Source: JAGXTF01 sp040376005 (GTDB lineage Bacteria > Bacteroidota > Bacteroidia > NS11-12g > UBA955). Taken from it: a stretch of 37,704 nucleotides of DNA. How positions within the stretch are numbered: position 1 is the stretch's first letter; every line of letters starts with the position of its first letter. A model generated the notes under the pieces. That model saw only the letters and a list, made by a program, of their open reading frames with translations, ran no database searches and was not told the origin of the DNA. Location of the stretch: assembly GCA_040376005.1 (NCBI GenBank), contig JBEIRK010000008.1:1-37704 (forward strand), read 5' to 3'. A program made the position numbers and the translations under genes. Shown one piece after another: positions 8,614 through 17,346 of the stretch.

Positions 8614-10059
8614 TTAGCTGGTTGATTTCTGTACTTCAGGATCTTTGTCTTCGGCAATACGGATAATTTGGGCCATCATTTCAGCCTCACTTACCAATTT
8701 GTCTCCGACCCAAGCCCTAGCTTTCATCACGCAAAGTCCGCGTCTTACTGGCTCTGTTAACTCCATTTTCATCACCAAGGTGTCGCCAGGTACCACTTTA
8801 TCCTTGAATTTCGCATTGTCTATTTTTAGGAAATAGGTGCCATAATTTTCAGGATCTGGTACTTGACTCAAAATCAATACACCACCAGCTTGGGCCATGG
8901 CCTCAAGTTGCAATACGCCAGGCATTATAGGGTCTCCAGGGAAGTGGCCTACAAAGAAGGGTTCGTCATAAGTGATGTTTTTTACCGCAGTTACAGACTT
9001 TTCATCTTTGGCGATAATTTTATCTACCAAAAGGAAAGGATGCTTGTGAGGCAGCAGACGAATAATGTCTTTTGTGCTGTAAATTGGCTTTTCGTTCGGA
9101 TCGTAATGCGGCACGCCATCTTGCTTGCGACGCATTTCTTTTTTCATCACTTGTTTGATTTTTTTAGCAAAGGCTACATTGCTGGCATGGCCAGGTCTTG
9201 CCGCCATGATTTGACCCTTTATCGGCATACCTACCAAAGCCAAATCACCGATCATATCCAATAATTTGTGTCTTGCAGGCTCGTTTTGAAAATGAAGGTC
9301 TAAGGTGTTTAGAATGCCATCTTGTTTTACCTCTACGCTAGGCTTGTGGAATACTGCTGCCAATCTGTCGAGCTCCACTTGAGAAACCGGTCTATCTACG
9401 AGTACAATGGCGTTGTTTAAATCGCCCCCTTTGATGAGGTTGTTGTCCAGTAGATATTCCAATTCGTGCAAGAAGCAAAAGGTACGACAGGGTGCAATTT
9501 CGGATTTGAATTCCGCCAAGCTGGTGATTGCAGCATGTTGGCTGCCCAAAACAGGGCTATTGTAATCTACCATAACAGTAAGACGGTATTCGTCTACTGG
9601 CATAGCAATGATTTCAACCTGATTGTTGTCGTCGGTGAAGTGAATGTTATACGGTATCTCAAAATACTCTCTGTCTGACTCCTGTTCCACGGTGCCCGTT
9701 TGAGTTAAAGCATTTACAAAAGGGAGGCTACTGCCATCCAATATTGGCATTTCTGGGCCGTCAATATCCATCAACACGTTGTCTATTTCGCATCCCACAA
9801 GGGCAGCCAACACGTGCTCAACTGTGCTGATTTTGACACCTTTTTTTTCTAAGGTTGTACCACGACTTGTGTCTGTCACCAAGTCGCAATCCGCTTCAAT
9901 AATTGGCTGATCTGCGATGTCCGTGCGGCGAAACTTGTATCCATGATTTTCAGGTGCCGGGTGGAATGTAAGGGTAACACTGGCTCCTGTGTGCAGGCCA
10001 ACTCCTGAAAGAGTTACAGGTGCCTTTAAGGTGGTTTGTTTTGGGTTCAATTTGCTCAT
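8614..10059 (-). CDS. lpxC/fabZ: Bifunctional LpxC deacetylase / FabZ dehydratase
   Basis: A 481-residue fusion typical of Bacteroidota. The N-terminal LpxC part (about 1-305) removes the acetyl group from UDP-3-O-acyl-GlcNAc, the committed step of lipid A synthesis. Zinc ligands are visible as H82 (STVEH), H264 and D268 (HKLLDMIGD), with the catalytic H291 in ARPGHASN. The C-terminal FabZ part (about 325-465) dehydrates 3-hydroxyacyl-ACP; its hot-dog helix motif GHFPGDPIMPG carries H372, with E386 in LQLEAMAQAGG. The two domains compete for the same 3-hydroxyacyl-ACP pool, so fusion keeps their ratio fixed. The ATG at 10059 follows the lpxD stop by 14 bases, so the two are almost surely co-transcribed. 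lpxA, often next in this phylum, does not follow. Confidence 0.97.
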   Translation of the reverse strand: MSKLNPKQTTLKAPVTLSGVGLHTGASVTLTFHPAPENHGYKFRRTDIADQPIIEADCDLVTDTSRGTTLEKKGVKISTVEHVLAALVGCEIDNVLMDIDGPEMPILDGSSLPFVNALTQTGTVEQESDREYFEIPYNIHFTDDNNQVEIIAMPVDEYRLTVMVDYNSPVLGSQHAAITSLAEFKSEIAPCRTFCFLHELEYLLDNNLIKGGDLNNAIVLVDRPVSQVELDRLAAVFHKPSVEVKQDGILNTLDLHFQNEPARHKLLDMIGDLALVGMPIKGQIMAARPGHASNVAFAKKIKQVMKKEMRRKQDGVPHYDPNEKPIYSTKDIIRLLPHKHPFLLVDKIIAKDEKSVTAVKNITYDEPFFVGHFPGDPIMPGVLQLEAMAQAGGVLILSQVPDPENYGTYFLKIDNAKFKDKVVPGDTLVMKMELTEPVRRGLCVMKARAWVGDKLVSEAEMMAQIIRIAEDKDPEVQKSTS

Positions 10060-10073
10060 TTTCTATGATCAAT

Positions 10074-11111
10074 TCAGTCTTCAGAAGACTGGTTTTTGAG
10101 TTGTTTTTCGAGTTGGTTAATGCGTTGTTGCAATGTCGCAAGATTCTTAAATACAGCTTGTGATTTGAAGAAGTCTTTCAAAGGCATTGCGGGACTTCCG
10201 ATCCAATTGGTGCCTTCTTCGCTTATTTCTTTGCTTATCCCCGACTGGGCCCCAATTCCTGTGCGATTTGCAATCTTAATGTGGCCTACAAATCCGCTTT
10301 GGCCTCCTATTTGACAATTGGCGCCTATTTTGGTGCTGCCTGAGATACCGGCTTGCGCGGCAATAACAGTGTTGTCGCCAATCTCAGCATTGTGTGCGAT
10401 TTGAATAAGATTGTCTAGTTTTACGCCATTGCCAATGCGGGTGCTGCCCATGGTGGCGCGGTCTACACTGCAGTTGGAGCCGATTTCGCAATCATCGCCT
10501 ACAACGACATTGCCTACTTGTGGAATTTTCATGTAGATATCTCCCACTGGGGCAAATCCAAATCCGTCGGAGCCAATAACAGTTCCAGAATGCAGTATGC
10601 AGCGGTCGCCAATAACACAGCCAGCATAAATTTTTACCCCAGGAAATAAAACACAATTATCACCCACAATAGCGCCTTTGCCGATATACACTTGGGGGTA
10701 AATTTTAACGCCATTACCTATACGCGCTTCCTCATCGATATATGCGGTGCTGCCAACATAAATATCAGTTCCCAATTGCGCTGTTTGCGCAATGAAACTG
10801 CCTGTTTCTATGCCGGTTTTATGTGCGTTGGGGTTGAAGAATTTATCCAATATGATACAGAATGCGTAGTACGGGTTTTCGTGCTCTACGCAGCTAAAGG
10901 AGACTTCTTGGCTGGGTTTAAATCCTTTTGGAATAATAACCACACCCGCATGCGATGCATACAAGGCGGTTTCGTATTTCGGATTCGCGAAAAAGCACAG
11001 ACTGCTTGAATTTGCTTCTTCCAACTTGGCAGGATGCGATACCACGGTATCGGGGTTCCCTGTTATAGTGCCACCTGTGGCTTTTGCGATTTCAGCTGCA
11101 GTCAAGGTCAT
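10074..11111 (-). CDS. lpxD: UDP-3-O-acylglucosamine N-acyltransferase
   Basis: LpxD transfers a 3-hydroxyacyl chain from ACP to the free amine made by LpxC, in the cytoplasm. At 345 residues it has the family length. An N-terminal uridine-binding domain (about 1-100, LTAAEIAKATGG to SFSCVEHENPYYAFC) is followed by a left-handed beta helix of hexapeptide repeats (IGNGVKIYPQVYIGKGAIVGD and onward), with the catalytic histidine H240 in LIQIAHNAEIGDN, matching H239 of the E. coli enzyme. The C-terminal helical extension (LATLQQRINQLEKQLKNQ) is usual. ATG at 11111 is chosen over a TTG four codons upstream. 136 bases without a clear gene separate it from the end of cinA; I see no terminator there. 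Confidence 0.96.
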   Translation of the reverse strand: MTLTAAEIAKATGGTITGNPDTVVSHPAKLEEANSSSLCFFANPKYETALYASHAGVVIIPKGFKPSQEVSFSCVEHENPYYAFCIILDKFFNPNAHKTGIETGSFIAQTAQLGTDIYVGSTAYIDEEARIGNGVKIYPQVYIGKGAIVGDNCVLFPGVKIYAGCVIGDRCILHSGTVIGSDGFGFAPVGDIYMKIPQVGNVVVGDDCEIGSNCSVDRATMGSTRIGNGVKLDNLIQIAHNAEIGDNTVIAAQAGISGSTKIGANCQIGGQSGFVGHIKIANRTGIGAQSGISKEISEEGTNWIGSPAMPLKDFFKSQAVFKNLATLQQRINQLEKQLKNQSSED

Positions 11112-11247
11112 TATTCCCTGCAAAGTTACAATTTTTCAGTCGAATCCCCATTTTAGGTGTGCTCCTATGTGCTTGGCTCTTTTTTGTGATTCACGTAAGC
11201 ACTATTAATCCAGTTGGTTTGCTCGTGGAAAGTAGTCTGGGATAAGC

Positions 11248-12480
11248 TTAGAGAAGTTGCAGTAACATCTGCAATGCTGCGGTGCAGGTGCGCTGCATGA
11301 ATTGTTCTCTATTGCCATTGAAAACAAATCTTTTTACTATGGTTTGGTGTTTATTAGCAACGCCTATAAAAACCAGTCCTACAGGTTTATCTTCAGTGGC
11401 ACCTCCAGGACCGGCAATACCTGTCGTAGAAATCGCAACATCTGTATCAAATTTTCGAAGTATTCCTTCCACCATGGCTTTCGCGCAACTCTCGCTTACT
11501 GCGCCTTCAGTGGTAAATATTTCTTGAGGAACCCCCAACTCATTATGCTTGATTTCATTGCTGTAACTCACAATGGCACCTTTCATTACGGCTGAAATTC
11601 CTGATTGTTTGATTAAGGCATTGGCAATATATCCGCCGGTGCAACTTTCCGCCAATGAAATTGTGGTATTGCACTGCAAGAGCTTTTGCGCCAATGCACC
11701 TGCCATATCTGTATCATAATCTGCTACCAGATTTTCTGCGCATATGCTTTTTATCGTTTCCAGTATGGGCAACAGCTCTTTTTCTACCAAGTCTTTACTT
11801 TTTCCTATACCTGTAAGTCGAAGTCTTATGCTATTAAAAGCGGGCAAATACGCCAATTTGAAATTGACCGGCAATTGGTCTTCAACCGTTGTGAGTTTCT
11901 CGGAAAGCAAACTCTCTGGAATGCCTGCTGTGAGTAAGGTCTTATGCACAATAGCAGGGAGCTCGTATTTCTCTGGCAACCATCCAAACACATGGGTGCT
12001 AAGGATATGCATCATTTCTGAAGGTACACCAGGCACTGAAATCAGGGTGAACTCTCCTTCCTCAAAACGCATGCCTGGGGCGGTTCCTACCGCATTGAAT
12101 AGGGTAGTGCATTTCTCAGGCATATCTGCTTGCTGCATGTTGATTTCTAACATTCTACGCCCCCTTTTCTCAAAAATAGCCTCCAAATGGCGCATCACTT
12201 CTTCGTCGCGTCGTAAGCCACAATTAAAATACGTACACAAGGTTTTTTTGGTGATGTCATCTCGCGTGGGACCCAATCCCCCCGTGAGCAAGATCAAATT
12301 ACAACGCGTTCTGGCTTCTGCAATGGCCGATATAATGGCGCTTTCTGAGTCACCGATGGCTGTTCTCCGATCTACACTAATGCCTATGTCCGCAAGTTGC
12401 AGTCCCATCCAAGCGGAATTCGTATCTATCACTTGCCCCAAAAGTAGCTCGTCGCCAATCGTTATTATCTCCGCGTTCAT
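11248..12480 (-). CDS. cinA: CinA-family nicotinamide-nucleotide amidase / competence-damage protein
   Basis: A 410-residue two-domain protein. The N-terminal half is a MoaB/MoCF-like domain with ITIGDELLLGQVIDTN and LTGGLGPTRDDITK, known in CinA as an ADP-ribose/NAD-related pyrophosphatase domain. The C-terminal half is the PncC amidase domain (LAESCTGGYIANALI, then STTGIAGPGGATEDKPVG), which deamidates NMN in pyridine-nucleotide recycling; the serine in AESCTGG is the expected nucleophile. The ATG at 12480 begins at the conserved MNAEIITIGDELL; an upstream GTG at 12504 adds eight unconserved residues. AAGGAG lies directly before the ATG. The terminator upstream at 12526-12569 insulates it from the decayed gene, so its promoter must lie in the 45 bases between. 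Confidence 0.95.
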   Translation of the reverse strand: MNAEIITIGDELLLGQVIDTNSAWMGLQLADIGISVDRRTAIGDSESAIISAIAEARTRCNLILLTGGLGPTRDDITKKTLCTYFNCGLRRDEEVMRHLEAIFEKRGRRMLEINMQQADMPEKCTTLFNAVGTAPGMRFEEGEFTLISVPGVPSEMMHILSTHVFGWLPEKYELPAIVHKTLLTAGIPESLLSEKLTTVEDQLPVNFKLAYLPAFNSIRLRLTGIGKSKDLVEKELLPILETIKSICAENLVADYDTDMAGALAQKLLQCNTTISLAESCTGGYIANALIKQSGISAVMKGAIVSYSNEIKHNELGVPQEIFTTEGAVSESCAKAMVEGILRKFDTDVAISTTGIAGPGGATEDKPVGLVFIGVANKHQTIVKRFVFNGNREQFMQRTCTAALQMLLQLL

Positions 12481-12525
12481 TCTCCTTGCAAAGTAACCAT
12501 CCACGGAACAAAGTAGGATGATATT

Positions 12526-12569
12526 TTCATAAAAAAAGCCAACCCTGGGGTCGGCTTTTTTATGAAATT
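12526..12569. terminator. Strong intrinsic terminator (bidirectional)
   Basis: TTTCATAAAAAAAGCCAACC pairs with the complement of the arm ending at about 12569 (GGTCGGCTTTTTTATGAAA), giving a long stem with A/T tracts on both sides. It lies just past the stop of the decayed outer-membrane gene and would stop minus-strand readthrough into cinA. Confidence 0.85.
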
Positions 12570-12579
12570 TAACTCCGAA

Positions 12580-13014
12580 TTAATTGCCTGTCGAACGGTA
12601 AGCAAAACCCAAGTTGAATAGGTATTCGCTAGAATACAATGCGTAGTTCAATCCGCTGCTTTTCTAAGTGTTGTAGTTTTTGCCATCAGCACCAATATTG
12701 TATTTCTGTTTGTACATGTTGTACGATAACCCACCCATGCTGCAATGCAACAAGATCTTAGGGGTAATTGACCATGCAAATCCTAAGTTTAGTCCTATTG
12801 AGTTGTTGTTGTACTCAGAAGTAGTAGTTGTTATCGCAGTGTTTGTAGCAACTACTGTGATAGACTGTTCATTGGTGCATTTTGAGCCATTCATAGAGTA
12901 TCCAAGTTGCAGAAAGGGGTAGAAGTTGGTGCCGCAGTTGATGTATTTACGGGCAAATAAGTTAAATTGTGTACCGTTATTCTTGTTAACAGACTTTTGC
13001 TTAGTGCCTGCGTG
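12580..13014 (-). pseudogene. Decayed outer-membrane beta-barrel protein gene
   Basis: Reading the minus strand from a TAA at about 13015-13017, 145 codons show the alternating aromatic pattern of a small outer-membrane barrel: FNLFARKYINCG, FYPFLQLGYSMNG, NNNSIGLNLGFAWSITPKI, LLHCSMGGLSYN. A TAG at 12664-12666 then interrupts the same frame, after which 27 more codons continue it (LNYALYSSEYLFNLGFAYRS) to a TAA at 12580-12582. Both sides of the amber codon read as barrel strands, so this is one gene broken by a nonsense mutation. No start or signal peptide is visible, so the 5' end is also lost. The normal terminator still follows it. Amber readthrough cannot be excluded but is unlikely given the missing 5' end. 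Confidence 0.72.
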
Positions 13015-13086
13015 TTATTCACGTTGCCTGCGGATTTTTGAACATTCGAAAGGAACACCATTTCTTTGTGGTTATTTCGCTTGTTT

Positions 13087-13557
13087 ATGAGTGGGCGTGT
13101 TGTGATTTATACAGATGGCTGTGCATTGGGAAATCCAGGACCTGGAGGATTTGGTGCGGTGTTGATGTTTGGAAAGCATCGTTTAGAACTCTCGGAGGGT
13201 TTCGACCTCACCACCAATAACCGCATGGAATTGCTCGCGGTTATCCGCGCCCTACAATCTCTAAAACATGCCGATCTTCCTATTGATATTTACTCGGATA
13301 GCAAGTATGTGTGCAATGCTATAACCGAAGGTTGGTTATTCAATTGGCACCGCAAGGGTTGGAAAAATGTAAAAAATCCTGATTTGTGGAAACAGATGTT
13401 GCCGCTTTACACCCGCTTCAAACCGCGTTTCCATTGGGTAAAAGGTCATAGTGGAGTTCCAGAGAACGAACGCTGTGATCAATTGGCGAATCAAGCTGCA
13501 CTGCTTCCAGTGAAACAAAAAGATGTGGGTTACCTTCCTACGACAAAGCTGCTGTAG
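13087..13557 (+). CDS. rnhA: Ribonuclease HI
   Basis: Cuts the RNA strand of RNA-DNA hybrids in the cytoplasm. The 156-residue chain carries the full catalytic set: D10 (IYTDG), E48 (NNRMELLAV), D71 (YSDSKYV) and D131 (ERCDQLA), plus H121 (KGHSG) of the flexible loop and the basic protrusion WLFNWHRKGWK. The ATG at 13087 is three codons before the first core strand; an upstream TTG at 13066 adds only seven hydrophobic residues. Its last 20 bases overlap the end of convergent recN. It may lack its own terminator, since recN coding sequence begins immediately. Confidence 0.96.
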   Translation: MSGRVVIYTDGCALGNPGPGGFGAVLMFGKHRLELSEGFDLTTNNRMELLAVIRALQSLKHADLPIDIYSDSKYVCNAITEGWLFNWHRKGWKNVKNPDLWKQMLPLYTRFKPRFHWVKGHSGVPENERCDQLANQAALLPVKQKDVGYLPTTKLL

Positions 13558-15211
13558 CCGCTTGTAACAATTCTTTTGCGTTCGCTAAGGCCGCTTCCCC
13601 AGGGTTCTCGCCACCGAGCATTGATGCGAGTTTCTGTATTCTTTGCTCAATCTGAAGCTTTTCCATGAACGACTCGGTCTTTCCAGCAACTTCTTTTTTC
13701 GAGATAAAGTAGTGGCTGTTGCCATGCGCTGCCACCTGTGGCAAGTGGGTAATGGCAATCACCTGTCGGTAATCGCCCAATTTCCGCATCATTTCTCCGA
13801 ATTTATGTGCGATCTCACCCGAAACCCCTGTGTCTGTCTCGTCAAAAATCAAGGTGGGGATTTCATTTTTACCCGCCAAAATGGACTTGATTACAAAGTT
13901 TAATCGTGAGACCTCACCACCGGATGCAACTTTTTCTAGGGGCATTTCCAAACTGCCGTTGGCACTGAATAAGAACTGCATTTTACTTGCACCCGAGTCA
14001 TTTAAGAATTCATTTTGGAATTGTAAATCGGCACGCAGTTTGGCCTTGGGCATGCCCAACTGATGAAGGCCGGATTCAACCTGAATACACAATTGCGTCA
14101 CTGTTTCAATTCTTTTTGTATGTAGTTCTTTAGCGGTGGCAATGCACGCATCAAAGGCCATTTTTACTTTTTCGCGCTGCTTTTCCAGTGCTTCAATACT
14201 GTTGTCTGCGGTATAGAGTTTATCTCCGATTTCCTGAAACAATTGTTTCAAGGCATGACTCGTGTCTACACGGTGTTTTTTAAGCAATAATTGCAACTGC
14301 GAGTACCGCGCATTTAAATTCTCAAGTTCTGCTGCATTCGGTTCACTATCACTTGCGATATCTTGTATCTCAGAGGCCAAATCTTTAATTTCAGGTAGCA
14401 GGGTGTCTAAGCGTTCTGAAACAGCTTTAAGTCCTGCACTCAAGCCAGAAATAGGCTTCATTAAGCTGCGTGCAGCTTGCACTTGATTGTAGGCGGAATT
14501 TTCGTTTTCATGCAATAGCGCAGCAATGTTCTCGCCAATCCTAGCGATATCTGCCGCATGATTCAGCAATTCTACACGTTCTTCTAGCTGTATCTCTTCC
14601 CCTTCAAGTGGATTGAATTTCTCAAGTTCCTCAAATTGGAACCGCAGAAAATCTTGTTCTGCTTGGGCGCTGCTGCAAAAAACTTCTAGGTCTTCAAATG
14701 CCTGAAGTTCATATTTATAGTACTTCCATTGCGCTTCAGCTTGCATCAGTACTGGACTGTAATTTCCGAAACGGTCTATCATGCGCAACTGCTGTTTGTT
14801 GTTGCGAATCAATAATGAAGTATGCTGTGTATGTATGTCAATGAGCAATTCTCCCGCTTCTTTCAAATCTGTAAGGTTTACAGGCGTGTCATTTATAAAT
14901 GCACGGCTTTTGCCTGTCGGTGAGATTTCTCTTCGCAAAATGATTTCATCAGATACCTCTAACTCTCTGCTCTCTAAAAATGTGGTTAGGGCATCAGATT
15001 GAAACTGGAAAATGGCTTCTACGGTGCACTTCACATTCTGGTCGCTGAGAATGCCGGTATCTGCGCGATTCCCTAGAACAAGGCCAAGCGCACCCAACAT
15101 AATGCTTTTTCCAGCGCCCGTTTCACCAGTAATTACATTCAAATGGGATTCAGGTGAAAACGCCAAATCCCGAATGAGTGCGTAATTCTGAACCGTAAGT
15201 GATTTTAGCAT
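13538..15211 (-). CDS. recN: DNA repair protein RecN
   Basis: An SMC-like ATPase that gathers broken DNA ends for recombinational repair. At 557 residues it has normal length. Walker A is GETGAGKS at about 29-36; a long coiled-coil middle (about 160-370, with LEELEKF, QLEERVELL and LEKQREKVKMAF) separates it from the ABC signature KVASGGEVSRL and Walker B TLIFDETDTGVSGE, followed by AITHLPQVAAHG. The ATG at 15211 lies one base after the pfkA stop (TAAGATG), so the two are translationally close and probably one transcript. Ends overlap convergent rnhA by 20 bases. Confidence 0.96.
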   Translation of the reverse strand: MLKSLTVQNYALIRDLAFSPESHLNVITGETGAGKSIMLGALGLVLGNRADTGILSDQNVKCTVEAIFQFQSDALTTFLESRELEVSDEIILRREISPTGKSRAFINDTPVNLTDLKEAGELLIDIHTQHTSLLIRNNKQQLRMIDRFGNYSPVLMQAEAQWKYYKYELQAFEDLEVFCSSAQAEQDFLRFQFEELEKFNPLEGEEIQLEERVELLNHAADIARIGENIAALLHENENSAYNQVQAARSLMKPISGLSAGLKAVSERLDTLLPEIKDLASEIQDIASDSEPNAAELENLNARYSQLQLLLKKHRVDTSHALKQLFQEIGDKLYTADNSIEALEKQREKVKMAFDACIATAKELHTKRIETVTQLCIQVESGLHQLGMPKAKLRADLQFQNEFLNDSGASKMQFLFSANGSLEMPLEKVASGGEVSRLNFVIKSILAGKNEIPTLIFDETDTGVSGEIAHKFGEMMRKLGDYRQVIAITHLPQVAAHGNSHYFISKKEVAGKTESFMEKLQIEQRIQKLASMLGGENPGEAALANAKELLQAATAALS

Positions 15212-15212
15212 C

Positions 15213-16181
15213 TTAGCAACTTATCAGCAAGTTTGTATTCCACAGCTCGGTTTCCACGTCCTTTTTCTTACCTATGGCTTCTTCAAAAGGCGTAAAGTGC
15301 AATTCATGATTGATAATTCCAGCAGCTTCATTATAACGGCCTTCCAAAAGCCCAATGACAGCTGCACTGCCCAATCGGGTGGCGAGTATTCTGTCGTTTG
15401 CTGTGGGGCTGCCTCCACGCTGTATATGGCCTAAGATGGATACCTTAGCATCAATGCCGGGGAAGGATTCTTGGAACTTTTTAGAAATATCATGCGCATT
15501 GCCCTGTTCATCGCCTTCGGCAATGATGAAGATAGAGAAGGCTTTCTTTCTTTTCTTCTTTCCAAATTGGGCAATAATGCTTTCCAATTCTGTTTTTCTT
15601 TCTGGAATAAAAATGCCCTCAGCTCCACCAGCCATGCCTGCGCTTAATGCAATGGCACCGCTATGTCTACCCATAACTTCTATGAAAAACACGCGGTTAT
15701 GAGAGTCTGCCGTATCCCGGATTCTGTCAATGGCTTCTAATGCTGTATTCACTGCGGTGTCAAATCCTATCGTATAGTCCGTGCCCCACAAATCATTGTC
15801 TATCGTGCCCGGGCAACCTATTGTTTTTATCCCATGCTCTGCAAACAGTATTTTGGCTCCAGTATAAGAACCATCGCCGCCTATACACACAAGGCCTTCG
15901 ATACCATGTTTTATCAAATTGGCAGCCGCCTTTGCGCGGCCCTGGGGGGTGCGAAATTCTTCGCTGCGTGCGGTTTTTAAAATGGTACCACCATATTGAA
16001 TAATGTTGGCCACCGATTGGGCATCCATTTTGAAAATGTGATTTTCAATCATGCCCTCATACCCATTGCGAATGCCATAAATTTCAATTCCTTTGGCAAT
16101 GGCTGTTCTCACTACTGCGCGTATGCAGGCGTTCATGCCCGGCGCATCTCCTCCACTTGTATAAACCGCTATTTTCTTCAC
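15213..16181 (-). CDS. pfkA: ATP-dependent 6-phosphofructokinase
   Basis: Phosphorylates fructose 6-phosphate in glycolysis. The 322-residue form starting with GTG at 16181 (VKKIAVYTSGGDAPGMNA) matches the usual length; the frame stays open for 27 codons upstream, but those read through a terminator hairpin and are not conserved. Motifs: GGDAPGMN at 10-17, IGGDGSYTGA at about 100-109 (the GGDGS glycine pattern of ATP- rather than PPi-dependent enzymes), catalytic TIDND at about 127-131 and VMGRHSG at 169-175. It sits one base before recN, an unusual pairing of a glycolytic and a repair gene. The promoter must lie between 16182 and the terminator at 16219-16254; a TTTTG 4 bases before the GTG is all I see. 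Confidence 0.95.
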   Translation of the reverse strand: MKKIAVYTSGGDAPGMNACIRAVVRTAIAKGIEIYGIRNGYEGMIENHIFKMDAQSVANIIQYGGTILKTARSEEFRTPQGRAKAAANLIKHGIEGLVCIGGDGSYTGAKILFAEHGIKTIGCPGTIDNDLWGTDYTIGFDTAVNTALEAIDRIRDTADSHNRVFFIEVMGRHSGAIALSAGMAGGAEGIFIPERKTELESIIAQFGKKKRKKAFSIFIIAEGDEQGNAHDISKKFQESFPGIDAKVSILGHIQRGGSPTANDRILATRLGSAAVIGLLEGRYNEAAGIINHELHFTPFEEAIGKKKDVETELWNTNLLISC

Positions 16182-16218
16182 AGTACAAAAGAAATAAAAA
16201 AACTGCGTTCTGTATGCA

Positions 16219-16254
16219 CAAAAAAAACCCTGCTGATTCAGCAGGGTTTTTTTT
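16219..16254 (-). terminator. Strong intrinsic terminator after the lipoprotein gene
   Basis: ACCCTGCTGA and TCAGCAGGGT form a tight GC-rich stem with A8 on one side and T8 on the other. It lies 14 bases after the stop of the lipoprotein gene at 16269 and before pfkA. Confidence 0.9.
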
Positions 16255-16268
16255 AATATCAATTTCGA

Positions 16269-17114
16269 TTAGATGTCAGCGTAAATGTATGTGAATTTCA
16301 CAAAGTCATTGTTACCAGATACATCTTGTACGTCGTCTACACGAATAAGGTAGATGTTGAAGGCAACAGCTTGACCTGTTTTAACCAATACATAATCGTT
16401 TTTAGCAAGGTTTGTAATGGTAGAAGTTGCAGTTGCTTTTTTAGCATCCCACAAATCAACCAAATCGTTCGAGCTAGAGATGTTGTTCCAATCGTTCAAG
16501 GTTACACGAACAAATTTGGTTCCGTTACCGCTAGTCCATGATTTAGAGAATACTGGGTTGCTTGAAGTGGTCATGTCTTTTAAATCTTTCAAAGCATCTG
16601 CTTCGCCTGCGCCTCTTTCAGATTTTGCGTTCAAGTCATAAGCACCTTTGTTTGAACCAATCAAGTTCCAGCAATATTGACCACCTTCTTGGCTTACAGT
16701 ATAGCTAGGAGTTTGAATGGTAATGTTTAAGCTTTGTGAAGCAGATTCACCGTTGTCATCAGTTGCAACAATAGTCAATTTCAAAACATCACCTACGCTA
16801 CCTTTAACAGTGTACTTATAGTCATAGTTAAATGAGGCACTTGAAACCATAGTGTCCCACTTTACCAAATCATCACCACCGTTGGTTCCGATTTTAACTT
16901 GGATTTTTGCCAATTTCTTGTCGGCAGTTGTAGCTCTAATTCCAATGTTCAATACAGAATCGTACTGTGCTTTGGCTGCGCTAAAAGTGAAGCCAGCTCC
17001 TGTTTGGAAGGAAAGGGTTGGTTTTGGTTTTACGGTTGGTGAATCGCCGCCGCAAGCTGCCAAGAAGGCAAGCGCTGGAACGGTCAAAGCAAGTAGAATG
17101 TTGCTGAATTTCAT
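16269..17114 (-). CDS. Lipoprotein of unknown function
   Basis: A 281-residue predicted lipoprotein. The ATG at 17114 starts MKFSNILLALTVPALAFLAAC, with a lipobox LAAC at Cys21 followed by GGDSP; a start 12 codons upstream would bury the signal. Residues about 40-150 look like an immunoglobulin- or cadherin-like beta domain (FQTGAGFTFSAAKAQYDSVLNIGI, then VKLTIVATDDNGESASQSLNITI-type strands). Residues about 155-281 form a second domain beginning YCWNLIGSNKGAYDLN and ending FVKFTYIYADI. No enzyme motif is seen. It stands alone with its own terminator. 232 bases separate it from the divergent lon; that gap holds an ACTGAC/GTCAGT dyad at 17220-17236. Confidence 0.82.
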   Translation of the reverse strand: MKFSNILLALTVPALAFLAACGGDSPTVKPKPTLSFQTGAGFTFSAAKAQYDSVLNIGIRATTADKKLAKIQVKIGTNGGDDLVKWDTMVSSASFNYDYKYTVKGSVGDVLKLTIVATDDNGESASQSLNITIQTPSYTVSQEGGQYCWNLIGSNKGAYDLNAKSERGAGEADALKDLKDMTTSSNPVFSKSWTSGNGTKFVRVTLNDWNNISSSNDLVDLWDAKKATATSTITNLAKNDYVLVKTGQAVAFNIYLIRVDDVQDVSGNNDFVKFTYIYADI

Positions 17115-17219
17115 GATTTGATCCTTATTTAGAATGGTAATTAAATGCAAAAATCGGTGCTATTTCTCACAATCGCAAGCATTTTTATCGGAATTTGGCA
17201 ATTCTTAGAGTCCTTATAT

Positions 17220-17236
17220 ACTGACGGTTTGTCAGT
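17220..17236. promoter_or_regulatory. Dyad between the lipoprotein gene and lon
   Basis: ACTGAC (17220-17225) and GTCAGT (17231-17236) are perfect 6-base inverted repeats around GGTTT in the shared upstream region of lon and the lipoprotein gene. There is no U-tract, so a protein-binding site is more likely than a terminator. It lies about 65 bases upstream of a possible lon promoter (TTG at 17302, then TATGCTTG at 17325-17332). Confidence 0.3.
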
Positions 17237-17346
17237 CTATTTTGTGGATTGTGCCATTGTATTGATAGCCAATTGTTAGGATTGTCCGAAATACAGCAAA
17301 ATTGTCGCGCTTTATCTGTGGCACTATGCTTGTAAAACTACCGTGC

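Noticed and set aside
11744..12496. 250-codon plus-strand frame
   Set aside because: Long, but entirely antisense to cinA, with no domain resemblance or start context.
12505..13086. Mobile element or attachment site around the decayed gene
   Set aside because: No terminal repeats, integrase, transposase or tRNA were found; ordinary gene decay explains the region.
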